Source of the DNA: Rhopalosiphum padi
Lineage: Eukaryota > Arthropoda > Insecta > Hemiptera > Aphididae
DNA: 64,000 bases
Direction of reading: 5' to 3'
Assembly: GCF_020882245.1 (NCBI RefSeq)
Contig: NC_083598.1
Coordinates: forward strand, 11,215,178 to 11,279,177
Position numbers and translations under genes: made by a program. Positions within the stretch are counted from its first letter, which is position 1. Each line of letters begins with the position of its first letter. Under the pieces are notes generated by a model, which was given only the letters and a program-made list of their open reading frames with translations, was not told where the DNA came from and did not search any database. This document shows positions 38,481 to 52,500 of this stretch, piece after piece.

Positions 38481-41400
38481 CTGAAATCAGACGTATAATA
38501 TTACTGTTAAAAACGATTAAAAAAAAAAAAAAAATTCAAACGACCACATTAGTTTAGCAACTATAAATGCCTTAGTGCACTACATCTGTAGGTTCACCAT
38601 GGACAGTGGTGATTGAGCAAAACCGAATGAATAATATTATACAGTCCGAAAATATGATGCTTTCTTCACGAACTCGACGGGGTGTTAAATGGTTGACGTA
38701 CGTCGATGTGACGGGTTTGATAGATCAAATTGTCGAATGAGATGATAATAATATAGTATATCATATGACTGCGATTTCTGTAATTACATATCAGTTGTTG
38801 GGAATGTGGTTTTATGTTTAATTCGATTTAAGTCTAATATTTACTTTTTTTTAAAAATTTTTTATAATATTATTTATTTTACTTTTAAATATTAAAACTG
38901 TTTTTTTCATCTATGGATATTTTTTTTTTTAATTAGATAAAATATTATGGTTTTGACATTATTAAGTTTCTTTGGTAATTCCAAAAAAAAATTATGAATT
39001 GACAAGAGTTTTTGAAACGTATTCTTTTCATTTTCGAACAGTAAAAATAAAAATAAGTATAGAAATGTAATATCTAATTAATCTTAATTTCTATTTCACA
39101 AAAAAAAAAAATCACCAAGATCTTAAAGTTTTTTAAGCAATAAGACCTTAGCCAAAGTAAAAATAATTGTTTATATATATATATATAACCTATATAAGGA
39201 AAGTAAAAACTATGAATAATAAAACTATAAAAGTATAATGAAAAGTTGAAAAGTTGATTAAAAATATTGCCGTTGTTAAAAAAAAAATGGAATAGTTAAC
39301 AATCGGTATAAACTATAAAGTATCAAAAAATATAATTTAATGATTTTCTACAAAAGGAGAAATAAATTATTATTATTATATTATATTATATTATTATACA
39401 ATATAGGTAAATTAAAGATTAAGCAAAATTTACTACTTGAAGTAAATTGTTCTTCATGTACAGTAAAAGGAAAAAATATTAGAAAAACAAAACTACTTGG
39501 AATATACTATAGTGTAAAGTGTATTATATTTTAGGTTCTAAATGAAAGAAATTTTATTTGTTTCAGAAGGAATCAAATCATATATTATTTTAAAGTGCAT
39601 TATTATTGCCATTATTTGATGTATCATCTTTTTCAGAAATTTCACAGTTTTAAATGTATTTAAGGTATTGCATTTTAAGCAATACACAGTTGCAAAATAA
39701 TAATAATAATAATTTCGAGTTTATTGATTAATTGTTTGTTCATGAATGTTTATTAATAAAAGAAGCATGGTTAATATGAATAATATGATAAATTAAATTT
39801 ATAAAAAGAACGAAATCGGTAACCGCTCTAGTTATTATTTTTATAATACTTTAATTTATTATACTTTGTTTAATTTGCATTCTTGTTATAATATTATGCT
39901 ATTTATGATAATAACATATAACTGATATTATTTGTTACAAAAACAATATAATTATATAATTTGCTTATTTTATCTCAAAAACTAAACTTGTTAACAATGT
40001 TATGTTGAGTACCTAATTTATTATCTACTTAATGTAGTACGTATTAAGCAACGTTATAAACAATGCAAATATAGGTTTAAATATACAAAGATATTACAAA
40101 AATCTAAATAAATTGACTCAAACTATTTTACGTGATATAACCTTTGTTGTTTGTACACAGACTCTTCTCTTGTTATTTATTTTATTTTATTTTTTTTATT
40201 TTACAGAATATAAAACAATCCATACTCCGAATTATGATAACTATTAACTGAATAAGAAGTCCCAAGACTATTATGGTCTCAATGGAATTAAATATTATGT
40301 TTGCTTTAAACCATTTTTTTTTATTATTATTATTATATTACATACGTGAAAAAGTTGGTAATATTTATTTATTTTCAACTAGAGCTTTACATTTTATAAT
40401 ATAATTAAAGTAACAGAAGTTGGTCACTTCCAAGCCATCGGCTGTATGGATATGAGAGTTAATAACTACACTATAAAATTAATATTAATAATAAGTTATG
40501 CAATATACAATATGTAATAAATAATGTTAAAAATAAATAATAATAATGTTATGAATTAATTTATAGGTAATAATATTGGTTTTGTAAATTTTAAAGAGTA
40601 TAGGTACCAAGATAAGGAGAAAATAAAAGGAATAAATAAATAAATAAATGTATCTAACTACTATTTTAAAAGTGTAATTGGGTACATAATAAAATATGCA
40701 AATCAAATGTACGACTATACTATAATATAAATCTTAAAATATATTTTCAAAATGATTGTATTGTCTTGAAATAAGTTTAAAAGAGTTCGATTTCATAATA
40801 ATATTGTATTATACAAATATAAAACAAATACAAATATATTAGTTAGGCGTACAATAATTTAATTTAAAAGCCACTATATCGTATCTATTCTGGTCGTCTG
40901 TTAATTGGAAATTAAATTAAATAGTAGTTTATATTCACAATTTGCATTTTGAAGATATTTATGTACATTTCACTCATGTGTGATTCTATATTTAAAATGC
41001 AAATTATTATTTATTGGTTACTTGTCAAAAATTATGACAGACTTGTGTTTTTTACTTCTAAAGGTTCGGTAACAAACTATACTTGTAAAGTATATAATAT
41101 AATTGCAAAGTAATATAGAAGAGTAAAGTGATTTGTATTATGAAATTATCATTGATTGATAATACAATAGAAACCATAAACATTTTAATATATCTTGTAA
41201 ATGGGAAAATATATCCACAAATGTACGTTTCTGTCAACCTCAGATATAATATACAGCAAAAGGTAGGGTTGACGCCACGACGTGTGATTAAAATTTCAAG
41301 AGTGGAATGCCGAAGAACCGGGAATGTTATAGAACTAAAAAAACTTACTAAATTATACAATTATGCAAGTCTTTATCTATAATTTTTAAAATACTGCAAC

Positions 41401-41784
41401 CATTAAAATCCTGCGTATTGTGGAGAATAAATTCATCACACACAAATTGAGTGGACAATAAATAATGTTTTTATACATATTTTAATTTTTTAATTTTATT
41501 TATTGGTGCAACAAGCCGAATAGATAATAATTGAAATTAACATTCGTGTGGCTTAAACGGAGTGACCAACCAGCGGCAGTACTCGGGTTCTATAAATATT
41601 TTAATGTGTATACAACAGTTGATTGTACGGAATAATATTATATACATTTTGTGAGCATTTAACCAAATATTTTTACCAGAGTGAAGAACAAAAAAAAAAA
41701 ACTATAACTACAGCTATCGTTGATGTAAAAGCAGTTTAAACACGTGTAATTAATTCTTAACTCAGAGTCTTACGACTGAGAAGA

Positions 41785-42096
41785 GTGTTGTACCATTATT
41801 GTGTATGTGTTAGAAAAACTAAATTATCTATAGAATGTTTTAAAATAAAAAAATATTACATCAATTCGTGTACGGAGTTTGAAAGGAAAAAATGCAATCA
41901 AGTGTTTCTGGCCAACTGCCTGCTGTTACGATTGCCGGTGGCAATGCACGTTTTACCGTACAGCCGAGGCCCAATGCTAAAACAGTCGGCCGACGTTATT
42001 AAACATATTTTGGAGAAATACTTTGGGCACATATTTTATCCAAATACCATTGCCGGAACGGGACTAGACGAGATATCTACTGTTTCGACGAATTGA
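41785..42096 (+). CDS. Unassigned 103-codon ORF, hypothetical
   Basis: This is one of the longer plus-strand frames outside the promoter island, and its second half (from about 41880) is GC-richer than the flanks. That half encodes CNQVFLANCLLLRLPVAMHV, then SRGPMLKQSADVIKHILEKYFGH and a Thr/Ser-rich end. No signal peptide, repeat or catalytic motif stands out. It lies in intron 1 on the strand opposite to the host gene. It could be a small gene, a retrocopied fragment or a chance frame in a regulatory patch; I favour non-coding. Confidence 0.15.
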   Translation: MLYHYCVCVRKTKLSIECFKIKKYYINSCTEFERKKCNQVFLANCLLLRLPVAMHVLPYSRGPMLKQSADVIKHILEKYFGHIFYPNTIAGTGLDEISTVSTN

Positions 42097-45000
42097 AACT
42101 CGCCCATCGTAACGGCGACGGCTCGCACAATATTACAACGAATTAACACGACGTTTCGTTATAATTTTATTTGACGCGATGACGACACCAGTTCATCAAA
42201 TGTAACGCGAGACATATTAATATTATGACGTAACGCAATATTTATCGCGATGTCTGGTGGTGGGTTATGACTAACAATATGATATTGCTGCATCGGTGTT
42301 TTGTTCTACAGGAAGCGGATAATTATAATTTAAAGATTAAAAACGAGTAATCGATAACTTTCGGATGAAAATAGTGGACGAAAAGATTTTAATTTAAATG
42401 CTAATTTTAATAGGCTTTGGCAAGCGTTGGTAACGGATTCATAATTTTTCAAAGTTTCGCTGCCGATTTATTATCTGACTATGCATTAATATGCGACTAC
42501 GTTGGACGGGCAAAAAATTCAGAAAACTTTTATTTTTTATGCATTTTCTTCCAGTGATCTTTATTCAGTGATTTTTTCCTACTTGTTTATTATTAGACCA
42601 TGCCTAATCCTGTCAGGATCGTTTATACGATTCACAGAAATTATGTATTTTATTATTAATAATTATGAGAGTCACACGTCATTAGAAATATATCTTCGTG
42701 ACGTCTTAATTGCATAGGCTTACGCTCATATAGTATATATTCAGTCGTCATTAAAATAAAACTAAAATAAATCATTTTAATTACTCAATCTTTGAATTGG
42801 AATGCACACATTTCCCAGAAAGAAACAAATGTTATTACAGTTTTATCGAACCATTAAAATTATTTTGTTTTCAAAATAAAATTTTAAATTTAGTATTTTT
42901 TTGTTAATTATAAATATGAATATCATCAATATTATTTATTATTGTTAAGCAACATCTGAATATTATAATCTAAAGACTAAAAGTATTTTTAGCTAATATT
43001 TCCCCGTATAATATAATTTGTTTTTGTTTGGTTCTTGAGATGCTTTGATGTTTAGATTTGTGGTCAGTTCAAAGGTACGAATACGTTTAATATTTGTATT
43101 GGTTTGTTCAAATTTATTTTATAAAAATCAATAAAAAAATATAAAGAAAATTAAAATAAACTTGTTTCAAACAAAAATTCAATAAATTCATGAACATGTT
43201 TTGTGAGGCCAATTTTGCTTAAGAACTCTCTATATATATGGTTCTGTGTATTTTCTAAAATTATTTTTATTAATAAAATTATAAAATTTTCTGACGAATC
43301 AAGATAGTTATTTTAGTCTTATGATAAAAAAATAAAATGTTAAGGAGTCATCGTATAATCCTATTCCCAAATAATCTACGTTATTATACGTTTCTTTTTG
43401 CTTGTTGTTTTTTCACAACCAAAAACCATAGAAGGTATAGCCATATTTATTTTGTAATGTTTAACGGGCTTTTGCCCAGGTAACAGTTTATCTGACAATA
43501 CGCATATATCAATTATACCTCATAACTTATACCACACGCGGTGATATCACGGTAGTTTATGTAAATTGATAATAAAAATGGTAAAAACTGAGCAACACGG
43601 GAGCAGTCACAAAAGAATATCATATTATTAATTTGACTAGTGATGACACGCACAGCAAAAAAATAAAATAAATTGTTACGTTTTCAAATTCATATTTCTG
43701 TACGTTTTGTATTATACGCATTTATGTTTTTATAATGTGTATTGTGTACACTGAAATATTATACTAAAATAATCAACATCGTCCGATGATATATTATATA
43801 AATATATTATAATAAAACGCAAGACATTTTATTTTTTATGTTTAGTAGGTATTTTATTTTTGTTATTGGGATCGTTAATTATATTTTTAAATACTGTGAT
43901 GGGTTTTTTTTTCATGAAGCTACCCTAGAAATAACAAATACTATCTGTATTTAGTATTTTCTTTGTAAACAAATATACGTTATCGATTAAGCAAACATTA
44001 TATAATTAAATATCCATAAAACCTACTTCTCAAAATTAATTTAGACCCGTGTTTCATTTTAATTTAAATACTGTCTGCCTTCGATATCTATAAGTAAAAA
44101 AAGATATACATTTATATTTTTTATCTTTGAAAACTATGTCTACAAGGACAAATATACATACAATATTATGTATATAGTTTACGAATAATTTATAACCATT
44201 ACTTAAAATAATGTTTCCGAACAGTATTTACGGTCATGCATTGTTGTGTTCAATAACAATAGTAAGAACGTGCCACACGCATTGCAGTGCTAGTGGGGTC
44301 GTTCACATACTGTACACCGATCAGACAAGTGCTGCGTAAAGAAAGTAAGCAGATAATGAAGTTAAACGATTGATATCGTACTATGTTGTACTCGGTTAAT
44401 ACATTTTTGTTTAAATAATTAAAATTTGAAAAATAAAATTAATCTATTATGGGTAAAAAAATATTTTGCGACATTATAGTCATTTGAGATTTCAAGAGGT
44501 AAAAAGTAACCTGACAAACACCTATATCACGGATAATTGATATATATATATATATTATATATTATTTATGTTTAGCTATCATCAAAAAATATGTACTTTT
44601 ATTGAATATCAAATATAATTATATAAAATATTACATAATCTCAGAAAAAAATCACGATTGTTATCAAATTGTAAATATTATACGTTATTCGATCGATATG
44701 GTTGATAATGATAATATGATTATGTAAGAACGCACGTCTATATCTATGATATTATTCAAATGAAATACGACGACTAGAAAAATTCTCAATCGTTTAACCC
44801 GCCTATTGGACAAAGTAACAGGTAGACTATACTCAAAAATAAAATTATTTTCCCAACAACTAAATAATGTGACGAATCTTATTCGGATGTTTACATTAGT
44901 TGACGTTTTTATTGCATTTTTTACACGGTTCCAGTATGTAAAGATAGATATTTCTGTAAATCAAATTAAGAAGTATGTAAAATGCATTACTTATATTATA

Positions 45001-47329
45001 TTATATACCGACGTAATGTTTTTTTTTATATTTAGCATTATATAATATTTATATGTACGCACTTAACCAACATGACGTTTTGCTACCAATTTGATTTAAT
45101 AGTCAAGTACAAAAATTATAAACTAATATTTTTTCATCTCGATCTAACACTATTGATTATTGTTCGTCTACGTTCTTACGATATAGAGATTACGCTAGTC
45201 ACATTATGAATAAATCTCATTGAAAATAACACTTTTGTTCCATAGAAAACGAGCTTAATACAATATAAACCCGAACGTTTTTGCTGATTAAATGTTTTTG
45301 TGATAATCCACTATATATATTGCTCACGTTTACTTGTTGGCCATATTACTGACCTCGTCAAACATGTGTAGCGGTCAGTATTTTCGATTAAGTCGTGAGT
45401 TTAGTACCTACACAATAATGTTTTATTGTTTGTCTTATTCGAATTAGTAAAAATGTCTTGTTTTTTAAGAACGTGAACAAACATTGCAAAAATATATCTA
45501 AAGATATCTCGTCACTCGCGTGGTTTTCTATTTATTAAAATATTGAATATTCACACGTGGTAAATATATATTTTGCTCTTTATATTTTTATATTTACATT
45601 TTACAGCTATTAATCAGTTGAAATGTATTTCTATTTATGGAGCTATAAAAATACATAATATGGTATATGATAAACCCAGTGTTGTAAATGTACCGACAAA
45701 GGCAAATTTTCTTTTCGAGTTAATAAAACGCACATTCCGTCGATGAATCCGAAGTAAAATTTTAAATTTTGACAGACAATCGCGGTGATTTATGCCAGTT
45801 TTAACATACATAGTTTATAGATGCTATAATTAATTAATAGCGATATGAATATAAAAATATTTATTAGTATTTTGGTAAGGATATTTATATTCATTGAGTA
45901 ACACATATTAAATAAACACGATATTAAAATTATTTTTCACAGATAACATTTTTAATCAAGTATATCTTCTGTAATTTTGTTTAATGATTATATCAATAAT
46001 AATATTCCATAAACTGCAAGTGATGTTTTATTATTAAAAAAGTATATTTTACAAAAAGTGTACTTCCGACAGAAAAAATGCAATTTTGAATAACAATATT
46101 TTTTTTTTATAAAACTTGCTTAAAGTTATTGTATTAAGATAAATGTATAAGCGAAAAATGATATTGTTTATATATATGTATTAAAGATTTAATCAAATAA
46201 AAAACTCTTTACAATAATTTATTGTGTTTTCGGAGAAATAAAAACTGTAAAGTATAAGTTTATTTCGATATCAAATTATACATTTTATTTGTTTATACTA
46301 TTATAATACATGGTAAAGCATAATTGTAATTGCTTATTTACTTAATTCATTCAAATTCAATCGAATTAAAATGAAAATTGATCACGCGTATTATGTAAAT
46401 ATATTTCATTACGTTTCAACAGTTTTATTTGTCATAAATATAATAATATTTTATTAACTTGTCAATCATGTAATTAGATGCCTATAATATTTTTAACAGT
46501 ATAAAAAATATCATATATAAAATTATCTGTAGGTAGTTTAAATTATTGTTTAATAATTTGGAATTTTTATACATGAAGCCATGAATGTACATTGTGACTA
46601 ATGGACCTACGATTTTAATATAAATAAAATACAACTATTTGAACGCTGTAACGAATCATCACATCACCTGTTATGGCATAATATTAAATAATGATCTATA
46701 CTCTATGGTATTTCGTTATTCACGCCTATTTCAATATTAAATATATTATTCACGTACGATTGAAGTCTAATAGGTATTAGGTACCCAACTCAAAAAAAAT
46801 AAACAGTGAATATTTTCATATTTGTAGGAAAAAAACATGATTTATGGTAACATATTAATATTATTCCTTCGAGGGATTTATTTTTTTTCTCGTGACTTAT
46901 CATTTATGGCCATGAACCGATTATTGTTAGAATATACGCGTTGGACATTTTATCACACATAACTATTTGTTTATGTAGTCAGCAAATACAATAATATGTG
47001 TAATGTGTATAATATAAACGCGCTCGAGTGTTTAACTAGTGCGTATTGTTTCTGAATTACAGTGTAAAGACAGTATTTTGAATTGCACATTTGCACGAAA
47101 TTTAATTTGATCGAGATAGAAATAAGTAGGCATAAAACAAAAAAATAAGGAATTTTCACAAACTACTAAAATAACTTTAAATGCTTGAATTTATTTTTAA
47201 AACAAGACATGGCTATCGGAATATTGGCTGTGTGTATCTTTTAACTAATAACATATTATTGAGAATCTTTAAACGTAGTGACGTATAATCTTATAATAAT
47301 GAATAAAAACATATTCAAAATGATACATC

Positions 47330-48050
47330 GTAATGTTGTTTCCATTCGTTTGGTCCGAGTTAATCGTTCGAACCGTCAGAAAACTTATAGTTTGGCGGGC
47401 GGAAGGAGTTAATTATTTTCTTGATAAAGCAGTTTCGGCATTGTCATATATGTGTATGTTCGTTTACTGGCAGCGACTCATTTATTTCTTATCGTTTTAA
47501 TGTTAATTTTTCGCAACCAACGGCACTGTCCTAATAAAACAGTCGTATATGACTGTGTGTTTTGGCAAGAACCGCCCGCAGTGATTTACGATAATACATT
47601 ACGGCCCAACGACTGTTCCTACCATCTGTTTGTGTCACTCGTGCGGTGTGTATAGGTACAATGTGTACGGCGTATAATATAGGTACGCGCAACGCCTGAC
47701 ACTAAACATAATAAACCTGTCAATAAAGTCACGGACGGTTCGACGTTTTTAAAATGGCAAACCCGACGGCATTTGTTCTAAACTCCGCAAATATACTAAG
47801 AGAGTATATTTAATATAATGTTTTCGGTGCGCAAGCGGTCCTAATAAACTTTAAATAAATTGGACGTGAAACAACGAGACGTTAATAAAAGGTTAGGTTT
47901 AGCGTGTCGACTGAAATTCGTTCGGTGTCAGCGAACGCCGTTTGATTTAATATCGAACAGCGTATAATATCGTATTGTTGTTCCTCGTCATCACGAGTGA
48001 TACGGAGTTAAATGTCGTATTACGATAAAAAAAACAGCATCCACTGACAA
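47330..48050. other. CG-richer patch inside intron 1, no gene recognised
   Basis: The patch stands out from AT-rich flanks and includes a 67-codon plus-strand frame (47452-47655) with a hydrophobic start and four later cysteines. That frame has no strong start context or recognisable family. A conserved intronic regulatory region is one explanation. Confidence 0.2.
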
Positions 48051-48999
48051 CAAAATTACGTCCAAATGAACTTGGGCAAACTAATTAGTTTAAATATTTT
48101 TTTGTAACCGCATATTATTCTCTATCCTGAACATTTTATTTTCGGTAAATGAGTATAGCAATTTTAGTAACAATAATTTAAAAAAATTCATGTCTGGCAA
48201 TTTCACTCAAAATCGATTTATTTATAGTGAAGGTAAAGAATGATGTTTTTGATTAAACGTCATTCTAAACGATATTTGTAACACTATAAATGCATTAAAA
48301 AATATTTTCTTTAGAGTTCTTTGAAATAATGAAATATTCTGACTATGATAAAATATGAGTATAAAAAAATTACAATATTTTCTATACCTATGAAAAAAAT
48401 GTGTAATAATTTAATATTATTAAAAATTAATATATCGTAATATTATTATATAATTTTAGTTATATATATTTTAAACGATATTACATTATTATTACTGGTA
48501 AATTATTTTTTAATTAAAATAAAATCCGTTTAAAAAAATGTCTACAAACTTTTAATTAAGAATGTAAAGCATGAAAAAAAAATATCTTTTTAGTAACAAA
48601 TTACAACCTCTACAGATTTAAATAACTGAAAATGTTGTTTAAGATACAGCTAGCGCAATTACCAGTTTAAAAAAATACGTCTTTTATTATTAGAGTTGAT
48701 TTATGATATTGTGTTTTTGGATTACAATTCATTATCATATAGTATGTATAAAAGTACAATTATTAATCATAAATGTTGAATATTTCAAATTACTGAGAAA
48801 CTAAATACCGGATCTGTGGGAATAAGAAAATACTGAAAGCGTATCAAACTCAATTTTCTTGACCCCGGGTGGTAACTGGCAATGGTTTGAGTATACCATT
48901 TTAAATAGTCTATAGATTATACTGTAATGACAAAATTCGAAATATTCGAAACGCGGTTACGGTAAAAAAATAATTGTCATACGTGTTATGTGTGTAATT

Positions 49000-49560
49000 A
49001 AAAAATATCCTCAGCGATTTTTTTTCCGGAAACAGCATAATATTCGATCCGTAGTTGGTTTGGCACGTCTTACTCTCTCAGTTCACTTGTTACGGGTTCG
49101 CTGGAACTTATCACACTTTGCGTCGTGTGGGTGAGGCGAGTATGATGTACAGTACTTACACATTTCACACGCACATAAAATAGGTATGATAATGGTGGTA
49201 ACCGGTTCCCGTGTTAGTGGTTTCACGCTTCTATGAGTCATCGAAAAGTGTTTGCCGATTAACAATATTCCTTTCGGTTTCCTGAAACCGGTTGACCGTT
49301 GGACCTACAGACGATAGGGCACCGTTGCGCTAAGGTGCTATTCGTATAAAACTATAAAACAATAGCACTATCGTATACCAAGCTCACGGCCTCCAAAGAA
49401 AAAAAAAACCGTGTACACGTGCAGTTACCACGCGTACCAAAGATTGCCGCAACAGTTATGACATGAATGAAAAATGCATCACGAGAGGAACGTACGACGG
49501 CTTAAATCTTGTCCGCAATTTAACGGGATGCGAGTTATTTTTATGACACCGCATTCCAGT
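49000..49560. other. CG-richer patch inside intron 1, no gene recognised
   Basis: CG dinucleotides and mixed-sequence words are enriched here, including ggtttcctgaaaccgg, a perfect stem around ggtttc/gaaacc at about 49277-49290. No coding frame is convincing. Confidence 0.18.
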
Positions 49561-52500
49561 GATATTAACTTATTATAAGTAATGCGGATAGTGCGGATAC
49601 TTAGTGCATCAAATCGACTGATGAGATAATAGTATGTGGGTATATAAAGCATTAACGAACGGTATTCGCATTGGTTAGCCTTACTTAATAAAAAAAAAAT
49701 AAACTTTAACGAAAAACCTCTCGTCTACCGAGTCATAAAAACACCGATAAACATTTGAATTTGCTGATTCATGATGCAATTTTGAAGAAAAATGTCCGAC
49801 TCACGGGATGTTGTCATCGCTTTAACGCCAAACAAAAGAATATATCGAAGTAATGGATTTTCCTCTCTACATAATGTTCTCTTCTCTAAGCTTTTATGAT
49901 AATAACTAAAGTAAGGAGAAAAAAATGTAAAGCACAATATCAGGGTCCGGGGTTGAAGTGGGTTTTGTTCGTGCCAACCGTATCGAGGAAAAACAATGAT
50001 AATGACTAGCGCGGTCTTTGGTTAACGGTTCCCTGCTATCTTGACAAAAGGTGATCTAAGAGAAGTATTTTATTTTATTTTTATTTTTAAAAACGAATTT
50101 CAGGAAAAGCATTTGCTATCATATCGAATGGCCGGTTTTTATCTTTCACTTTAATCAGGTTTTAAAATAAAACATTGAAATCAATTGATAATGTAAATAT
50201 ACTAGAATACGTTGAATAGATTATTTATAACTATGTTCTGTAACCGTGTGTAATTTGATCAGATATTTTTATATATTTTTTTTTTGTACAATGAAATATT
50301 TTTTCGATAAAATAAGACTATTTTATTATAACCAGTGACAAAAATATTTTACAACGTGCGGTTACAAGTATGTAAAATGTCTACACATCAAAAATGCATA
50401 TACATTAAATACACAAAATCATTAAGTTTTAATCATTTTATTTATATAATATTACATACAAATTAATTTATACTCTACTACGTTGTAATTAATAAGCGGT
50501 ATCATAATTGGATAATAATATACCTTAGTTCAAAAATCCTAACTAATAGATCCGTAAAAAAATGATATTTATGTAAATTAGTTTTTACGATACACACATA
50601 TAAAATAGTTGAATTAAAAATAATAATAAATGTCTAAATAGATACTAGAAAGTTGATTTGAAATCATAATACTGGTTTACTTGTGGGAGGTGATTTAAAC
50701 TATCAAATACGTGATAATTAAAAAAATACCAATCTGTCGTAATGAATTTGATATTTAAAATTAATTCATTTAATCCAGTGAAATAAAAATAGTATGTGAG
50801 TATAAGTAAATACCTGTATAGAATTATTAATATGCTATTAAAAATACTGTTTGTGGTTTTTGTGGTGAATTACCATCATTTACACTTTTTTAACGATACT
50901 ATATTTATTCAAATCAACATTTTATCGTTGCAATCGACTTATCAAGTAAAAAGTAAACACATGTATGTAATAAATAATTATTATTAACGGTATTTAAGTG
51001 CTTAAACGACAAAGTGCCATTATTGGGTGGCTTCTTCATTCAAATTCTTCATGTTTTTTTTTTTTCACATAGCTCATACTCTTATTTTGTCTACCGGTAC
51101 AGATTGTGTGTAATTTATTTGTTTATAAAAAATAAAAAAAGTTCTTAAATAAATATATTTATTATTTAGGTATAAAAAGCATTGTATTTAAGTTTTTTTT
51201 GATAAATGTTTTCACTAAAAATGAAAAATTATTATTTTGACTAGTACCTATCGATAATGCGTTTAATTATTTTAATTTACTATACTATCAGCGCTAATTT
51301 TGAAAATACGTTTTAATTACTGGATATAATCAAGTTATAATCAAGAGGTACAATACATTAATATCAAATACTTACTTGATATAAGAACTGTCAAGAGTGT
51401 GTAGTTAGTGACTTTAAGTATAGGTATTAAAATCAAACAAATTCCATACAATATTACAATAATAACTAATAAAACGTTAAGAAAGGAAAATCCATCGCCA
51501 TTGGACATAATAAAATCCCTTTATCTTTGACTAAGCCCCTTTGTGAATCTTATTTATCACTCTGAACACGGTCTAAAAAAGGCGAAGAAAAGCGTGTAAA
51601 CTATATAGTAAGGAGGACTCTTCAACAATATTTATAGGCTGTTATTTTTGGATACTATAGGACACGATGAAGAGGGGATTAAAAAAAAAAAATAAGAGTG
51701 TAAATTATTCGATAATGGCTGTTTTTTTTCAAAAGTTTAACTTTTATTTTTAAAATGTAAGAAAAATTAGCTTTGAGTTTAAAAAGCGTGCACAATAAAG
51801 AAATGTTTATACTAATAAATACCACTAATTTTAATAATCAGATGTGTTAATGCATATACAATGTTGGTTATACTTTTGATCGTGTCACTACAATTCAATA
51901 ATGATTGAAACTAATCCTTTTAATATAAAGAAAAAAAATTGTAGAATATTTTAAAATATATCCACAAAAGTAATAAAAACGTAAAAAATGTTAATAATTA
52001 TCATACTGAATTAAAGTTTGTTCAATTTCTGTACTACAAAAAAAAAAAATATTACTTATAGTCACTAAGAAATAATGTGTATAATATTATAAAATGTTAT
52101 ACACTTCGTATCTTAATAAATATAATATAAACAACGGATTCTATTTGATGTCTATTCGTCGTTAAAAATATTAACGCATAATGTGGTTGGGTCCACTTTA
52201 TTTAAATAATATGACTATATTGTAAAAATATATTTAATTTATGAAATATACTTTTTACATAGGTAGCCATTTTTTTAAAACTTTTATACAAATATTATAT
52301 GCTAGACTAATTTTGAATAAGTTTTAAATGTACCTAGATAATGATATTTGTTAATAAAAAAGCTATTATATATTCTAAAAAAATATTTCTTAGATTCTTA
52401 AAACATTTTATGTTTATGAAAATTGTATACGTTTTAAAAGCAGTAAAAGTAATATAGAAAAAGTTACCATTAAATAAAAATGTATCTTTAAAAAAAAAAA

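Noticed and set aside
44806..45045. Plus-strand 79-codon hydrophobic frame
   Set aside because: Composition is that of AT-rich DNA; no splice sites or motif support it.
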